Of a DNA stretch of 64,000 nucleotides, positions 21,367 to 33,670 are shown one piece after another. A program made the translations under genes and the position numbers. The stretch covers positions 868,001 through 932,000 of the forward strand of contig JASSKH010000015.1 in the NCBI GenBank assembly GCA_031763025.1. Reading direction: 5' to 3'. How positions within the stretch are numbered: position 1 is the stretch's first letter; every line of letters begins with the position of its first letter. This DNA comes from Macrocystis pyrifera (Eukaryota; Sar; Phaeophyceae; Laminariales; Laminariaceae). A model generated the notes under the pieces. The model saw nothing but the letters and a program-made list of their open reading frames with translations, did not search any database and was not told the origin of the DNA.

Positions 21367-21725
21367 ACAGCGACACACAGCGACCTAGAGGCTCTCCAGG
21401 CACAGCAACTTAGTCAGAGGCTTTCCAAACACAGGGATCTACGAGCATTTCCAAACACCGTGAGCTACGTAAAGTATTTTCAAGCGCACAGCGATCTGGA
21501 GTATTTCCAAGAACAGACCTATTACTAGAGGCCTAAGCGACCTAGAGTACTTCCAAGCACAGCGACCTATGTACCGGATGAAACTTTTCCTAGGACAGAC
21601 ATCTTGAGGTTTTCCACAGCGACCCAGAGCACAGCGAACTAGAGTGTTTCCAAGCATAGCGACCATTAGGTGAGTAGTTCCAGATACAGCGACCTAAGAG
21701 TATTTCCAAGCACAGCAGCCAGGCA
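21367..21725. repeat. Degenerate minisatellite, about 28-30 bp unit
   Basis: Units resembling GTATTTCCAAGCACAGCGAC(CTA) recur about twelve times with substitutions and small gaps. Confidence 0.7.
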
Positions 21726-22260
21726 GGCTTCTAGGGTTGGGGTTATAGGGTTCCGTGTCGCGGTGGTGGCCGCCGTATAACTTACATGCAACTTGTTTGC
21801 TGCAACTTTGCATGGATGCCCGTGCACTTTGACGCAACTTCATGCAATCTTGCACAAACTAAGTAAATACCTGGTCGTGCACAAGACCCCGAAGCACCGG
21901 CTTATACGCACGTGCCACAAAAATCATGACAACATTGTGTGGTGTGGACGTGCCGTTGGCCAGCCTAGTCTAATTAATGCGGTTAGGTTACTTGGAGGTT
22001 TCCACCTTACAGATGGACTGAAAAATCCTCAATGCCTCCACTATTTTACTCACCATCATGATTCGCTATCCTTATATTTGAACTAGGGACTTAGCGGCCC
22101 TCCCGCCCCTACGGCGGCAGGACCACATGAAGTAAGTGGAGGTATTGCATATGAAAACATATTAAGGTATGCCTTATGGTTTGTATTCGGTAAGAGGGAC
22201 GTGTGATTTACGTGTAGTAATTAAATACATTTTAGAATATATAAAATATTGAAGAGTCAT
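21726..22260. other. No gene seen
   Basis: Only short frames without recognisable content are present. Confidence 0.4.
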
Positions 22261-22299
22261 AACTATTAACTTATATATAGATAGCCCTGCGATGCCCAC

Positions 22300-22915
22300 T
22301 TAATATATTGAAAATAGAGGTGAGCTTTGATGCCCATTTTTTTTTTTCGCAGAATAAAAAAAACTTTCATCGCCGGGCCGCTGCATTTGCCACATCGTCT
22401 GTCCAGTGCAAAGCTTAGATACGCCCTTGCAAGCACTCCTCTTCGCCAGGACCTGCACGACGATACACATTGATCCCGACACATACCGGCGTATTCAGCG
22501 ACGACGACCACACACACATCCATCTAATCTAACACCAGCCGAACGATACGAGGAAGCACCACCTTGCGTCGTCATTGGTCTCTTCCGCCTTGACAAGCCT
22601 CCCTCCAGCTGTTATTGTTCTGACTTCCAAAACACTCAACTCAGCACAACGGCGTTTCTATCTTCTTGTCGCACATGCACAAATACGTTCTGCCTCCTGG
22701 TAGCATCTATCTACAACAGCAGCTGGCAAACGCGTACACGAACGCATAGCTATGACAACAAGGAACTCAGATAACTTAAAGAGCATAGCTATGACAACAA
22801 GGAACTCGGATATCTTAAAGAGCATAGCTATGACAACAAGGAACCCGGATATCTTAAAGAGCATAGCTATGACAGAGGGACGACAACACCAATGACGACG
22901 CAGGGTTGTTGTTGT
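22300..22915 (-). repeat. Dispersed repeat, inverted relative to 29,990-30,680
   Basis: Blocks such as CTTCGCCAGGACCTGC (22,441) and the CTCCAGCTGTTATTGTTCTG region (22,604) occur as reverse complements at 30,525 and 30,315. A third partial copy at 23,470-23,621 is interrupted by the young LTR element. The element class is not known. Confidence 0.6.
22744..22880. repeat. 39-bp minisatellite, 3.3 copies
   Basis: The unit GCATAGCTATGACAACAAGG + AACTCGGATATCTTAAAGA repeats almost exactly three times and then breaks off. Because 39 is a multiple of three, the - strand frame reads as a 13-residue hydrophobic repeat; that is probably incidental. Confidence 0.8.
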
Positions 22916-23469
22916 TATCACATTAACTCAGTGCCACAGTACAATGCAATGCAGTTCGTGGTCACAGGACAGGCTCCAATAACTTTATGTCTGGAATGGA
23001 AGAATACCTCGATAAAGAATAGAAACAAGCAAAGAATATTGCACATGATAACTGAAGCACACGTCTACCCCTCACAGGCACAAATAAAAAGTGACGTTCG
23101 CGCACGTACGTATCAGGTACGTGCGGCACGCTGTACAAATCGCCACAGAAACCGAGAAGACCGCATACTACCCAGAAGAAATAGACAGGACGAAAAAAAA
23201 CAACTCGACGTCGAAAAATCGAACTCGAAGTCGAAAAAATCTTAAATCTAAAAAGGGAAGAGGGACAAAAAATGTTTCAATTCCAGCAAGAAAGCAAGAA
23301 AGGAAACATACAAGAGAATGTGCAGAATTTCGCAGATTGCAGGCTCGCAAGCTACGCGAGGGGTGTAGAACAGAGATAATAACAAAAAAAACATGCTTAC
23401 TCCGCGACCAAGAATACCAGGGAAGCAATAAAGAAACTAGAAAAAAAAAACGAAAAGGAAGTGTATAGT
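22916..23469. other. A-rich stretch, no gene seen
   Basis: The + strand is A-rich and gives Lys/Arg/Ser-rich frames (23,091-23,468) that look compositional. No domain is recognised. Confidence 0.4.
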
Positions 23470-23621
23470 GCTCCGTATCGTTCGACCGGTGTATGTCTTG
23501 CCGTCGTCTATATATGTGTGGTGTCGTCGTCCCTGTGTGCTGATCTGTAAGATATCCAAGTTTCTTGTAGCTATGCGTTCGTGTACGTGTTTGTCAGCTG
23601 CTGTACGCGCTACCAGGACAG
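23470..23621 (+). repeat. Partial copy of the 30,080-30,235 repeat, the target of the LTR element
   Basis: TCGTATCGTTCGA-type sequence through GTTTGTCAGCTGCTGTA and CTACCAGGA matches 30,084-30,235 and is cut at GACAG by the LTR element at 23,622. Confidence 0.65.
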
Positions 23622-24431
23622 TATTAGGTATGGCGATTGGCGTGTATACCAGCTCGTAGCTGGTGTGTACGCCTAGACTCGATTGCCGATGGCCGGTCAA
23701 TACACAGTCAAAATAAATGTTGGAGGCAAACGTATAGCCACTGTTAGGTGACTTGTACGAGAAGCTTCAATAGAAGAGAAGAAGATGTGGTGACCCCAAG
23801 CCACAGTGTTGATTCATTTGCTCAGCTGGAAGCTGATGATGGTGAGCAAAAGTAGAGTGAGCTCAAAGGGGAGCGATGCGCGTGTGCACTCACTGCTCGA
23901 AACAAAGGACGACCCCTACAAATTCGTTCAAAAAACAAAAATAGGGAAATACCCTGGCATTCAGTTCAATATACAAACAACACGGAGACCCGCAATTCTA
24001 CTGCTAAAAACAATAAAACTTGGGGTACGTACTCATGACCCTCTTGTAGCCTATATTGTTACTTCAACCACAACTAAAACTATGCTACTGGTCCCGACGG
24101 GATACTGAAGATACCCTGTCCATTATTTACCAGTGTGCACGCACCAGGTACTGCTGTACATGTGTGCTGCTGGCTGTAGATTCTGTACGTACGTAATACA
24201 GTAGATCCACGATGCGCTGCTTGTTATTGAGACCTATTATTATGCAATATGCACGAGTGCACAGCAGTAGATATTATTGTAAGACTGCTGCTGCTGTATA
24301 CTGCTACAGTAATACTACTCACAGACTGGAAAACTGTCCGCGGTACTTAGAAATGCGTAAATGTATACCAGATGACGCAAGTGTTATCGAGTAACGACTA
24401 TGATGGCTACTGACAAGTATCATCCTTAATA
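23622..24431 (-). repeat. 3' LTR of copy B
   Basis: Starts TATTAGGTATGG and ends CATCCTTAATA. It is adjacent to the polypurine tract at 24,432-24,443 (seen as CCTCCTCCCGTT on the + strand). Confidence 0.9.
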
Positions 24432-25330
24432 CCTCCTCCCGTTAAGCATACACTTTCTTACTCTGCGTTACATGCTAAAATTTCTCCATAAGAAACACAT
24501 GCAACATCAAGTGGTGATGTTGCTATTGGGAACAAACACTATGTACCATGATGTACCTACCGCATGAGATCCAAGGAGTGGATTCAACACGTACAGGACA
24601 ACAAAATAACCGAACATAGAATCGTTCTGTAATACTAAATATGTGAAGTAGTCTAAAACAGTAAATTTGTTCATCATTCCGCAACAAGAATAGGAGTGAA
24701 CAAACTATTAACGTTCCTGCCGCCCACAAAACAAACAAAGGAACATGTTTTGGATTCTGCCAGCTTAACGCTGTAACAAGACATACTGTTATCAGAGACA
24801 TCCCCCTCGTGTATGCTAATCTCCTGTTTGGACTCATCTAGGTGGAAAGTTCTCCTGCCGTACATCCTGAAGCTCCGGAGATGACGTACTCTTTTCAACT
24901 ACACATTCGAACCTAATGATTCGACTTGGTTACAATGCACCCTTACTTGGTACTGACTGCACTTTATCTTTAATATTGCACAACACCGGTCATTGTACTG
25001 CACTGTAGGGAAGATGGACGGGATGCGCTACCAATGAATGCAAAAGATCCAGTGATCAGTTCGTTGACCCAAGGAAATGAAATTCTTATCCGCCCCGTAC
25101 AAATTGAACATGCGACAACCTACAGCTTCGGTAACGGAGACAATACAGTTCACGCTTCCAGTGGCTTGACCTTGTTGGTGTAGACGTCGGTGGCCGTCCG
25201 ATGTGCTTGGTCCGTCATTCCTTGCTTAGGACTTGAGGCTCAACTTATGTTGAAGTTGGAGAGGTAGTCTTTTACTTTCCCTCAAAACTGATTGTCGTCT
25301 CAGCTCCGCCTCCACTTGTTAATTAAGCAG

Positions 25331-25588
25331 TCAGTGTCTGCTTCTTGGTCCCGATGTTGATGGGCTCTCCGTCCAGCAAGAAGAGGATTCCTGAAGTTTT
25401 GGCTTGCGGTTGTACACGAAGGCCGTTGTCGCCAGTGGTTCTTGATCGTCCTGTGTCGATGCCGCAGATCCTGTCCCGGGGTTTGCCCGTGGTTGTCCTT
25501 CCGCTATCGTGAGCGTGTGGACCTCCTTCAGCTGACGGTTTGTCTCTGTCTGTGTTCTCTGGTTTGGGCTCGGCTCGTGTGGAGGCAC
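25331..25588 (-). pseudogene. C-terminal segment of the element protein, out of frame with Gag
   Basis: ETNRQLKEVHTLTIAEGQPR and DDQEPLATTAFVYNRKP are shared with the C-terminal end of the long frame in copy A (9640-9850). It is separated from the Gag start by the degenerate GATGATCC repeat region 25,660-25,900. In copy A the end reads FLFLLDGEPINIGAKKQLL; here a frameshift changes it. No domain is recognised. Confidence 0.4.
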
Positions 25589-25654
25589 GAGTCAGACACA
25601 GCCCTCAAGAAGCTGACACCACCCCTGGTGAAACAGGCGGTGATGTCTCCGCTG

Positions 25655-25905
25655 ATACTCCGGTGATGCCAGACGATGATGATCCAGCTGATGATGCGGT
25701 GATGCCAGACGATGATCCAGCTGATGATCTATCTGGTGATCCCAGATGATGTTGATCCAGTGATCCCAGACGTGCATGCTCCGGTTATCCCAGACGCTGA
25801 TGCTCCGATGATCCCAGATGATGATGTCACGATTATCCCAGATAGATATTGATGCTCCGATGACCCCAGATGTCGATGATCCGATGATCCCGGGTGAGGC
25901 TGCTC
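25655..25905. repeat. Degenerate GATGATGATCC coding repeat
   Basis: Repeats of the type GTGATGCCAGACGATGATGATCCAGCTGATGATC encode Ser/Gly/Ile-rich arrays on the - strand and Asp/Pro-rich arrays on the + strand. The same repeat is in copy A at 9955-10,170. Confidence 0.7.
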
Positions 25906-26117
25906 CGGGAATGAATGGCATCGTAGTGTTTCGGTGGGGATTTTGATCACCCAGTTTTCCTCCTCCGAGATCCGAAAAGGGTCTCTATTGGTGTAGGCGA
26001 AATCCACACACGTGTCCGGGGGGTCTTCCCCCGATGCCCTCTTGGCGTGCATGCTGTCGAAGGTCTCCTCGACGCTTGGATTGTGTACCGTACTGGCGGT
26101 CTCATGATGCGGTGCAT

Positions 26118-26840
26118 TCAGTGTGACTCCAGCCAGAGTGGAAGATTCAGCCCCCCGGGCGAAGCAGCAGATGCGTCCCAGGGTGAAAATGAATATGTAG
26201 CTCCTGATGATGATGACGACACTCCAGCTTGTTGCGGTAGTGTTCTAGTCTCTGATGATGGCGTTCCGGTCCCTGATGAGGAACCTTTAGTCCTTGGTGA
26301 TGGTGTTCCAGCTCCCGTCGATGATGCTCCGGCTGTTGTTGTCGATGACGTGTCCTCTTCCAGAAAGTTGCTTGCGGACGGCTTCTCGTCGTCGTTGACC
26401 GGAGGTGATATCGCGCTCAGTACAGCGCCGTGACTTTGCGGCGGGTAACGTTCCGAGTCGTCGTGAGATGTAGTCTTGTGTACAGAACACCACTTCTGCT
26501 TAGCTTCATCGTTGGATCCTGCCTTGATCTTGGAAGATTCCTTGTTGTACTTGTTGACTAGTTCTTGAAGAGCCCGCTGACCATCCCGGCACGTACAAGT
26601 CGAGTAGTCAGCAATTACCCTGTCAAAAGACGCCTGAGCTCCCGTGCCGGTCGTTTCTTCGGTTGGTCGGGGTTTCCCTCTGATCAGGCTTGCAACCTCT
26701 AGGCGCGCGACGCTGAGCACTGCCGCCAGCCTCTTGCGCCAATCGCGAAAATCCCCTGGTTTGTCGCCGTCGGACTTCGTCGGTCCTTTGATAGCATTGG
26801 CGAGGTTGCCGCTGTTGTTGTTGAAAGCTGAGTCCCCCAT
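26118..26840 (-). CDS. Gag-like protein of LTR copy B
   Basis: The ATG at 26,840 opens a 240-residue protein beginning MGDSAFNNNSGNLAN. The N-terminal part KPGDFRDWRKRLAAVLSVAR resembles the W-x2-R-L segment of capsid proteins of copia-type elements. KQKWCSVHKTTSHDDSE (about residues 134-150) has the C-x2-H-x4-H spacing of a partial zinc knuckle whose last Cys is not in place. The C-terminal third is Ser/Thr/Gly-rich. It would package element RNA. It lies about 1.6 kb downstream of the 5' LTR. Family assignment is by position and weak motif likeness. Confidence 0.6.
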   Translation of the reverse strand: MGDSAFNNNSGNLANAIKGPTKSDGDKPGDFRDWRKRLAAVLSVARLEVASLIRGKPRPTEETTGTGAQASFDRVIADYSTCTCRDGQRALQELVNKYNKESSKIKAGSNDEAKQKWCSVHKTTSHDDSERYPPQSHGAVLSAISPPVNDDEKPSASNFLEEDTSSTTTAGASSTGAGTPSPRTKGSSSGTGTPSSETRTLPQQAGVSSSSSGATYSFSPWDASAASPGGLNLPLWLESH

Positions 26841-26899
26841 GATGATTAGTACTTGGCCAGGCGGTCTTGTAGGATACTACGCCAGCAGTACCGTATGTA

Positions 26900-28453
26900 C
26901 AGCAGTATCTCTTGGAGTGGCTGCCGCACAATGCTCGGGAATCCCGAGGCTTTTAATTTGTCGTACGTGCGTATGATACAGCAGTACAATACTCGACTTT
27001 GGGTCGAGATTTTAGAGTCCCACACTAGCTTCGTATGAGAAATATGGCACGAGGTGAAATGTACACACACCTTCAACAACGCAGTGATGCTCGCTGGGTA
27101 TCTCGCATAGATGAAACAGTCCTGACTGCAGTAGTACGGTAGCAGTTGATAGCAGACGCCTATCTATGCGGGACCCTCTGGATGCGCGCAGTGTAACTGG
27201 TACCGCTCACTTTACGTTTGAAGTTGGTGTTGTACTTATATGATTCTACAGCAGTAGTACGGGTAGTGCACTCAGGTACAGTCTTAGTAGTACGTAGCTA
27301 CCAGTACTGCTGTGTGAATAACTTGTCGTATCCTCCTCGCAGAAACTATTGAAAAATAGTTCTCGTTCCAACAAACAGTCGTGTGGGGTCACAGACCTAC
27401 GTGAAGTGCTAGTGACGACTGCAAAAAAAAATAATCTCTGTGGGGCCGACGACCCTCTTGGAAATTTATAGAAGTTCAGCGCTCCTTTGACTAATATCAG
27501 AATACTTGTCGGGAGTTAACTTTTATGTCGCTGTAGTAACGACTGTCATGTAATCTCTCTGGGGTCGACGACCCTCTTGGAAATTTATAGAAGTTCAGCG
27601 CTCCTTTAACAGATAGCAGAATGCTTATCGGGAGTTAACTTCTATGCCGCTGTTGCTCAGAGTGACTGAGGCTTATGATCCACGAAATGGACTACACTAG
27701 ACAGAGCTCCTTAACCCCAGCGGTGCTGTGGGTTGTGGCGAAGTTGTCCTTGACAGCGTACAGCAGAATCTTACTCGACGCGTTGATCGAGGTTTTTGTA
27801 TTTTCTAGGCTCCCTCGCATTGGAAGGTCCTGTCAGAAAATGGTGAAGTCAGGGACTCCTTTGACAGACAGCTATCACGCTTGTCGGGAGTTTGCTTCTA
27901 TACCGCTGTTGCTCAGAGTGACTGAGGCTTACGATCCACGAAATGGACTACGCTCAGCAGAGCTCCTAACTTTCAGGCGTGCTGGGTTGTGTGGATGTGG
28001 AGTTGCTGTTGAGCAGCGTACAGCGGTTACACTCGAGTTTTGCTCGAGATTATTGGTCTTCGTCTATGAAAAGACAAAGGGGAGCAGGTGAGATTTTCAC
28101 AGCTCCTTACGCGGTGGTGCTCTGTGGGTGTCTCTATCGTAGTTACAGCAGTTTGACTACAACAGCAGTAGTGAACTACAGCAGTAGTAGAATGCCCTAC
28201 GCAGGACCCTCTTAGAAGCACGCGGTGTCCGTACCACGTGTCACTCACGTTTCAAAGAAGTATGTAGATCTTCGATGTTTGGTTCCTCTCGTCGTGGAAG
28301 AAGCTCCCTTTTTCGTACGTAGCAGCAGGTTTCTTGATCTAGAAAAAGTCCAGTCCTCCTCCTGCTGTATAGCGAGCCAGTAGCAGTTCAGGGTGGCGGT
28401 CTTGGGCCACCGTTGCTAGTAGCTTGCCGCGTTTACGCCGAGGCCTCATAACC
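26900..28453 (-). repeat. Long leader of copy B
   Basis: No gene is seen. The stretch 27,470-27,910 holds degenerate units (GAAGTTCAGCGCTCCTTT...CGGGAGTTAACTTCTATGCCGCTGTTGCTCAGAGTGACTGAGG-type, in pieces) shared with copy A at 11,620-12,730. Confidence 0.5.
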
Positions 28454-29263
28454 TATTAGGTATGGCGATTGGCGTGTATACCAGCTCGTAGCTGGTGTGT
28501 ACGCCTAGACTCGATTGCCGATGGCCGGTCAATACACAGTCAAAATAAATGTTGGAGGCAAACGTATAGCCACTGTTAGGTGACTTGTACGAGAAGCTTC
28601 AATAGAAGAGAAGAAGATGTGGTGACCCCAAGCCACAGTGTTGATTCATTTGCTCAGCTGGAAGCTGATGATGGTGAGCAAAAGTAGAGTGAGCTCAAAG
28701 GGGAGCGATGCGCGTGTGCACTCACTGCTCGAAACAAAGGACGACCCCTACAAATTCGTTCAAAAAACAAAAATAGGGAAATACCCTGGCATTCAGTTCA
28801 ATATACAAACAACACGGAGACCCGCAATTCTACTGCTAAAAACAATAAAACTTGGGGTACGTACTCATGACCCTCTTGTAGCCTATATTGTTACTTCAAC
28901 CACAACTAAAACTATGCTACTGGTCCCGACGGGATACTGAAGATACCCTGTCCATTATTTACCAGTGTGCACGCACCAGGTACTGCTGTACATGTGTGCT
29001 GCTGGCTGTAGATTCTGTACGTACGTAATACAGTAGATCCACGATGCGCTGCTTGTTATTGAGACCTATTATTATGCAATATGCACGAGTGCACAGCAGT
29101 AGATATTATTGTAAGACTGCTGCTGCTGTATACTGCTACAGTAATACTACTCACAGACTGGAAAACTGTCCGCGGTACTTAGAAATGCGTAAATGTATAC
29201 CAGATGACGCAAGTGTTATCGTGTAACGACTATGATGGCTACTGACAAGTATCATCCTTAATA
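28454..29263 (-). repeat. 5' LTR of copy B
   Basis: It matches 23,622-24,431 at 809 of 810 positions by eye. Immediately inside (- strand) the sequence reads GGTTATGAGGCCTCGG; I cannot assign it to a particular tRNA primer. Confidence 0.9.
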
Positions 29264-29277
29264 GACAGAAACGTATG

Positions 29278-29960
29278 TAACATGATATTCGTGAATGATG
29301 TTCGTGAAACAAAGAACTAAACTTTTCACGAGAAATATGGCAATATCGTGATTTTGGAGCCGGTGGTCGACAACGCAAGTGTCGCAATTTAGTGATATAT
29401 TCAATCAACGTCGGCGTGGGATCTTCATGACTTTTTTTTTTCCAACTTGACGTTCTTAAATGAAAAATCTTCTAAAAAGATATGGGGCATTTTCGCATGT
29501 CGTCGCCGACTACTTTGAGACTCAACGACATATCTCCCCGAATATTGACCGGATTTTTTTTTGTTTTCGAGGACTGCATACCAGTGAATGGCGATCGATC
29601 ACTTATCAGACAGAAAAATTCAGCAAAAATAATTCGTCATTTTAAGGGTCATTCTGATTGGAGAACTTTTGCCCCATAATTTCCATGTTTTTTCCGCGCA
29701 ATTTTTAATCTTCGAGATTTTCCTGATTTTTTCCAAATATGTGAAAATTAACAAACATGATTTTTTAGCTTCTGGAGAATTTCACGAATAGTGACAGAAC
29801 GCCTCCGTGTATTGATACATATCTCCAATTATTTCCAAACTTTGGGAATTCTGGAAAAAAAGCTCTCCGACAAGAATGAACCTAAAATCACAAAAAACTG
29901 CTGATATCGGCTTTTTCTTCTTGACAAGTTTAGTTTTTCGTTTCACGAAAATCATGTTAT
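29278..29960. mobile_element. Foldback element of about 680 bp
   Basis: The left end TAACATGATATTCGTG...GTGAAACAAAGAACTAAAC is mirrored at the right (GTTTAGTTTTTCGTTTCACG AAAATCATGTTA). The left arm carries an extra 13-base ATGATGTTCGTGA duplication. The interior is AT-rich with T runs and no convincing ORF. It sits between pieces of the 30,000 repeat, so it is a further insertion. Confidence 0.6.
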
Positions 29961-29984
29961 GTGCGAAAATAGATAAAAGCGCCG

Positions 29985-30680
29985 TTATTGTGTTGAGTTG
30001 AGTGTTCCAGAGGCCAGAACAGTAATACCTGGAGGGAGGCTTGTCAACGCGGAAGGGACCAATGACGACACAGGGTGGTGCTTCGTCGTATCGTTCGAAT
30101 GGTGTATGCTTCGCCGTGGTCTATCTGTGTGGTGTCGTCGTCCCTCTGTTATGATCTTCAAGATATCCAAGTTCCTTGTGGTAGCTATCTATGCGTTCGT
30201 GTACGCGTTTGTCAGCTGCTGTAGATGCTACCAGGAGGTAGAAATGTATTATTTACCTTTTATGCATGTGCGAAAAGCAGATAGAAACGCCGTTGTCCCG
30301 AGTTGAGCGTTTCAGAGGCCAGAACAACAATAGCTGGAGGGAGGCTTGTTTGTCAAGGCGGTTAGAGGAGACCACTATTGACGAGACAGGGTTTTTCTTC
30401 CTCGTATCGTTCGACTGGTGTATGCTTTGCTGTCGTCTGTAGATTGGATGGTTGTGTGTGTGGTCATCGTCGCTGAATACGCCGCTATGTGTCCGGGATC
30501 AACGTGTATCGTCGGCTTCGTCGGCAGGTCCTGGCGAAGAGGAGTGCTTGGAACGGCCGATCTATAAGCGTTGCACTGGACAGACGGTGTAGTAGAAAAT
30601 GCAGCGGCCTGGCGATAAAATGTTTTTGGATTCTGTGAAAAAAAAAAATATGGGCATCAAAGCTCAACTCCATTTTCAAC
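29985..30680 (+). repeat. Dispersed repeat with an internal duplication
   Basis: It holds two tandem, diverged copies of one unit: GTGTTCCAGAGGCCAGAACAG...GGAGGGAGGCTTGTC at 30,001 and GCGTTTCAGAGGCCAGAACAA...GGAGGGAGGCTTGTT at 30,306. Both continue into a TCGTATCGTTCGA-TGGTGTATGCTT block. The reverse complement lies at 22,300-22,915. Confidence 0.65.
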
Positions 30681-32502
30681 ATGTTAAGTGGACATTAGGG
30701 CTATCTACAAGTACAGTATATACAATCAATAGACGAATACCTTTGTCGTGGGCAAGCGCGTCCAAGTTATATAGCCAAGGCCGCGACCCTTGAAGCACCA
30801 CGCGCGTAAAAGACCTATGCCAATGGAAACGCGAAGTCCAAAAGTTTTCTTTCAAAAATATTGCTTTTATAAACAACCGACAATATCCTCGTACCGCCGC
30901 TGTGGGAAAAAAGGGAAAACATGTTTGATTTTCTCCTCTTTTTTTCTAACGGCTGCAGGCGGCGCAATTTGTTTTCTCTCGTTGCAAATTGTCAACACGC
31001 TGATAAAAATCAGCTCGTGCGACGATAGATACTCGATCTTGATAGACTCAGCGCAAGGCCAACCCGCTTGGTGTCGGGCAAGGCCAACGAGTATAGATGA
31101 CGGAATCGAAGATAGAAAGTGAATACATGCTCTAGGGGGCGAGAGCTTGCCGGCGGCGTCCTGCGGTATCCTCCCAAACCTGAAAAAAAAGGCTGTTTTT
31201 TGCCATTCGAGACGGACCGAGAATTTTTGTCTTCTATTTTGTACACACCAGCGGCTATTTGTTTTTTTTTATCGTACGCCTGGCCAGCGCCCGCCACACG
31301 TCACTGGCCATTGTGTGAAGACGGTGGCCCGGCTATTTGTTTTTTTTATCGTACGCCTGGCCAGCGCCCGCCACACGTCACTGGCCATTGTGTGAAGACG
31401 GTGGCCCAAGGGTGGGTCGGAGCCCCTAACGAGCGCACTCCGTTCAGAATTCATGAGGCAATCGTTGCTTTTGTCGATCGATGTCTGTCGAGGACTCGGA
31501 ATCTCGCCGCTTCGAACCAAAGATCGGCCTGAGTTTTTCTCAGGCCGATCTTGGCCCAACATCGGCCCCAGATTTGCTTTTTTCGGGCTTTTCCAAAAGT
31601 TGGGTACTTTTTTTTTTTGGGCAAATGCCAAAATCAGGTATACCTGATCCGTTTGAGCCAAGATCAGGTACATCTTAAAACCAAGTAAAAAACGCGCGCC
31701 TCGAGCGGTGTGATGTCCATGACAATCCCGAAAAGAAAAGAATGCGCCTAAAGCATTAAGCGTGCCACATGGCCTCCAAAATCTGAATTGTTTTGTTTTC
31801 TTCAGGGTGTAGGTACCACGGGCTCCACTTGGACCTACAAAGAGTCACTATTAATATGCTTCGTTTGTTTCGCCACGGCGGGAGCGCCAATAGTATTTAC
31901 TCTGGCGCCCCCCCCCCGTTGACAGCTTTAAAGCTTCCAGACCGTCCTCGCGGAACCGCCTGCTCGGCACGAAATTATCTTGCCGTACCAAACCTGAGAC
32001 CACCTCGACGCGGTGTGGTGCAGACGAAACGCCGAGTGTCCATGGTGCTGTAAAGACTGCTGTGAACATAGAAAACAACAGAGTACACACAACAACTAAC
32101 TGAAGCACATCGCACACCCCAAAGGAGAAAAAGTGAAACCAGCGTACGCATGTATGCATGTATATCGTGCTTTTACGCACGACGTACGAGCCCAGAGTTT
32201 ATACGTCAATACAGAAGAATTTCAACCGAGGGAGGGCAGAGGGCAGACGCACACGGAGTGAAAACACAGTGTACGTATGGCCTCTCTGATTGGTTCAAAG
32301 TTGGCCAGAATCAGTTGAAAGCTATTACACACAGAGAGTAGAAAAAAATCAGGTGTACTTTGTCCTTTTCGTGCCAAAATCAGTGACAACGTCAGCTTGA
32401 CCAATAGCAGTGCTCCTGGTGTGTCTTTTGTACTTGAGTTCAGTATGTAACTGTTTTTGGCACGAAAGTGGCCAGGTATGCCTGATTTTGGCAAAAACAC
32501 TT

Positions 32503-32681
32503 TTTTTTTTTTCTAAACGTGCCCATAGGAAGCGTGTTCAATTTTTTTTTCGGCGAGTATCTTTGGAATTCAAACTTTTTGTTGATACTTCGCTTTCCCA
32601 TTGGCATACTCGTAGGTCTTCAAAGATACCCACCAAAAAAAATTAGAACACGCTTCCTATGGGCACGTTCAGAAAAAAAAA
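32503..32681. mobile_element. Small foldback inserted in the right arm
   Basis: ACGTGCCCATAGGAAGCGTG (32,518) is mirrored by CACGCTTCCTATGGGCACGT (32,648). The A/T runs on both flanks correspond to a single T run in the undisturbed left arm (31,602-31,615), so this is a later insertion. Confidence 0.65.
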
Positions 32682-33227
32682 GTTCCCAACTTTTGGAAAA
32701 GCCCGAAAAAAGCAAATCTGGGGCCGATGTTGGGCCAAGATCGGCCTGAGAAAAACTCAGGCCGATCTTTGGTTCGAAGCGGCGAGATTCCGAGTCCTCG
32801 ACAGACATCGATCGACAAAATCAACGATTGCGTCATGAATTCTAAACGGAGTGCGCTCGTTAGGGGCTCCGACCCACCCTTGGGTCACCGTCTTCACACA
32901 ATGGCCACTGAGGTGCGGGGGGCGCTGGCCAGGCGTACGATAAAAAAACAAATAGCCGCTGGTGTGTACGAAACAGAGGACAAAATTTCTCGTTCCGTCT
33001 GGAATGGTAAAAAACAGGCTTTTTTCCAGGTTTGGGAGGATACCGCAGGACGCCGCCGGCAAGCTCTCGCCCCCTAGAGCATGCATTCACTTTCTTCGAT
33101 GCCGTCATCTATACTCGTTGGCCTTGCCCAACACCAAGCGGGTTGGCCTTGGACTGAGTCTATATCGAGATCGAGCATCTATCGTCGCACGAGCTGATTT
33201 TTATCAGCGTGTTGACAATTTGCAACG

Positions 33228-33670
33228 AACAGGATATTTTCGAACTTAAGGATGAAAGATTACTTCAGGATGAAACGTAAAAATATAGAAATCGATGAAA
33301 AGATACCAAGGAAACATTTTTTTGTCTTCCTTTTTCTAGGGTGGGTAGAAGTCACCACAAAGCACCACCTCGCGAATTTTTGGTGTCATACGATCTCGCA
33401 TCGCCTCTCACCACCGCAAAAACGAAAAATCGAATTCTTACCCACACCGAGAACGGCGGAAATAGGTGAAAACCCGTTTGCGACAGTGAGCGGCGACGCT
33501 GGGTCCTAGGACCCCAAAAAATCGTGAGGTGGTGCCTTGTGGTGATATCTACCCACCCCAGAAACGAAAAAAAAAAAGTTGGCTTTCTTGGTATTTTTTC
33601 ACAAATTTCCATTTTTTTCGCATTTCATCCTGAAGTAATCTTTCATTCTGAAGTCCGAAAATATCCTGTT
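33228..33670. mobile_element. 443-bp terminal-inverted-repeat element with AACG target duplication
   Basis: It starts AACAGGATATTTTCG and ends CGAAAATATCCTGTT, and the inverted similarity continues inward (GATGAAAGATTACTTCAGGA against TCCTGAAGTAATCTTTCAT). AACG stands on both sides (33,224-33,227 and 33,671-33,674). The undisturbed left arm of the host palindrome reads the complement of GCAACGAGAG (about 30,980), the empty site. No transposase ORF is present. Confidence 0.85.

Larger units (their letters stand above)
23622..29263 (-). mobile_element. Young Gag-only LTR retrotransposon, copy B
   Basis: Two 810-bp direct repeats (23,622-24,431 and 28,454-29,263) are offset by exactly 4832 bases and differ at one base (A at 24,390, T at 29,222). 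GACAG flanks both sides (23,617-23,621 and 29,264-29,268), a 5-bp target duplication. On the - strand the body ends in ACGGGAGGAGG directly against the 3' LTR, a polypurine tract, which fixes orientation and boundaries. The termini are TATTA...TAATA rather than the usual TG...CA. The 4.0 kb internal region has one Gag-like ORF and no protease, RT, RNase H or integrase that I can recognise. It must have been mobilised recently by another element's enzymes. Confidence 0.88.

Noticed and set aside
22744..22880. CRISPR-like array
   Set aside because: The 39-bp units are directly adjacent without spacers; it is a minisatellite in a eukaryotic genome.
22916..23468. Lys/Arg-rich protein gene
   Set aside because: The frame reflects an A-rich strand and has no start context, domain or splice structure.
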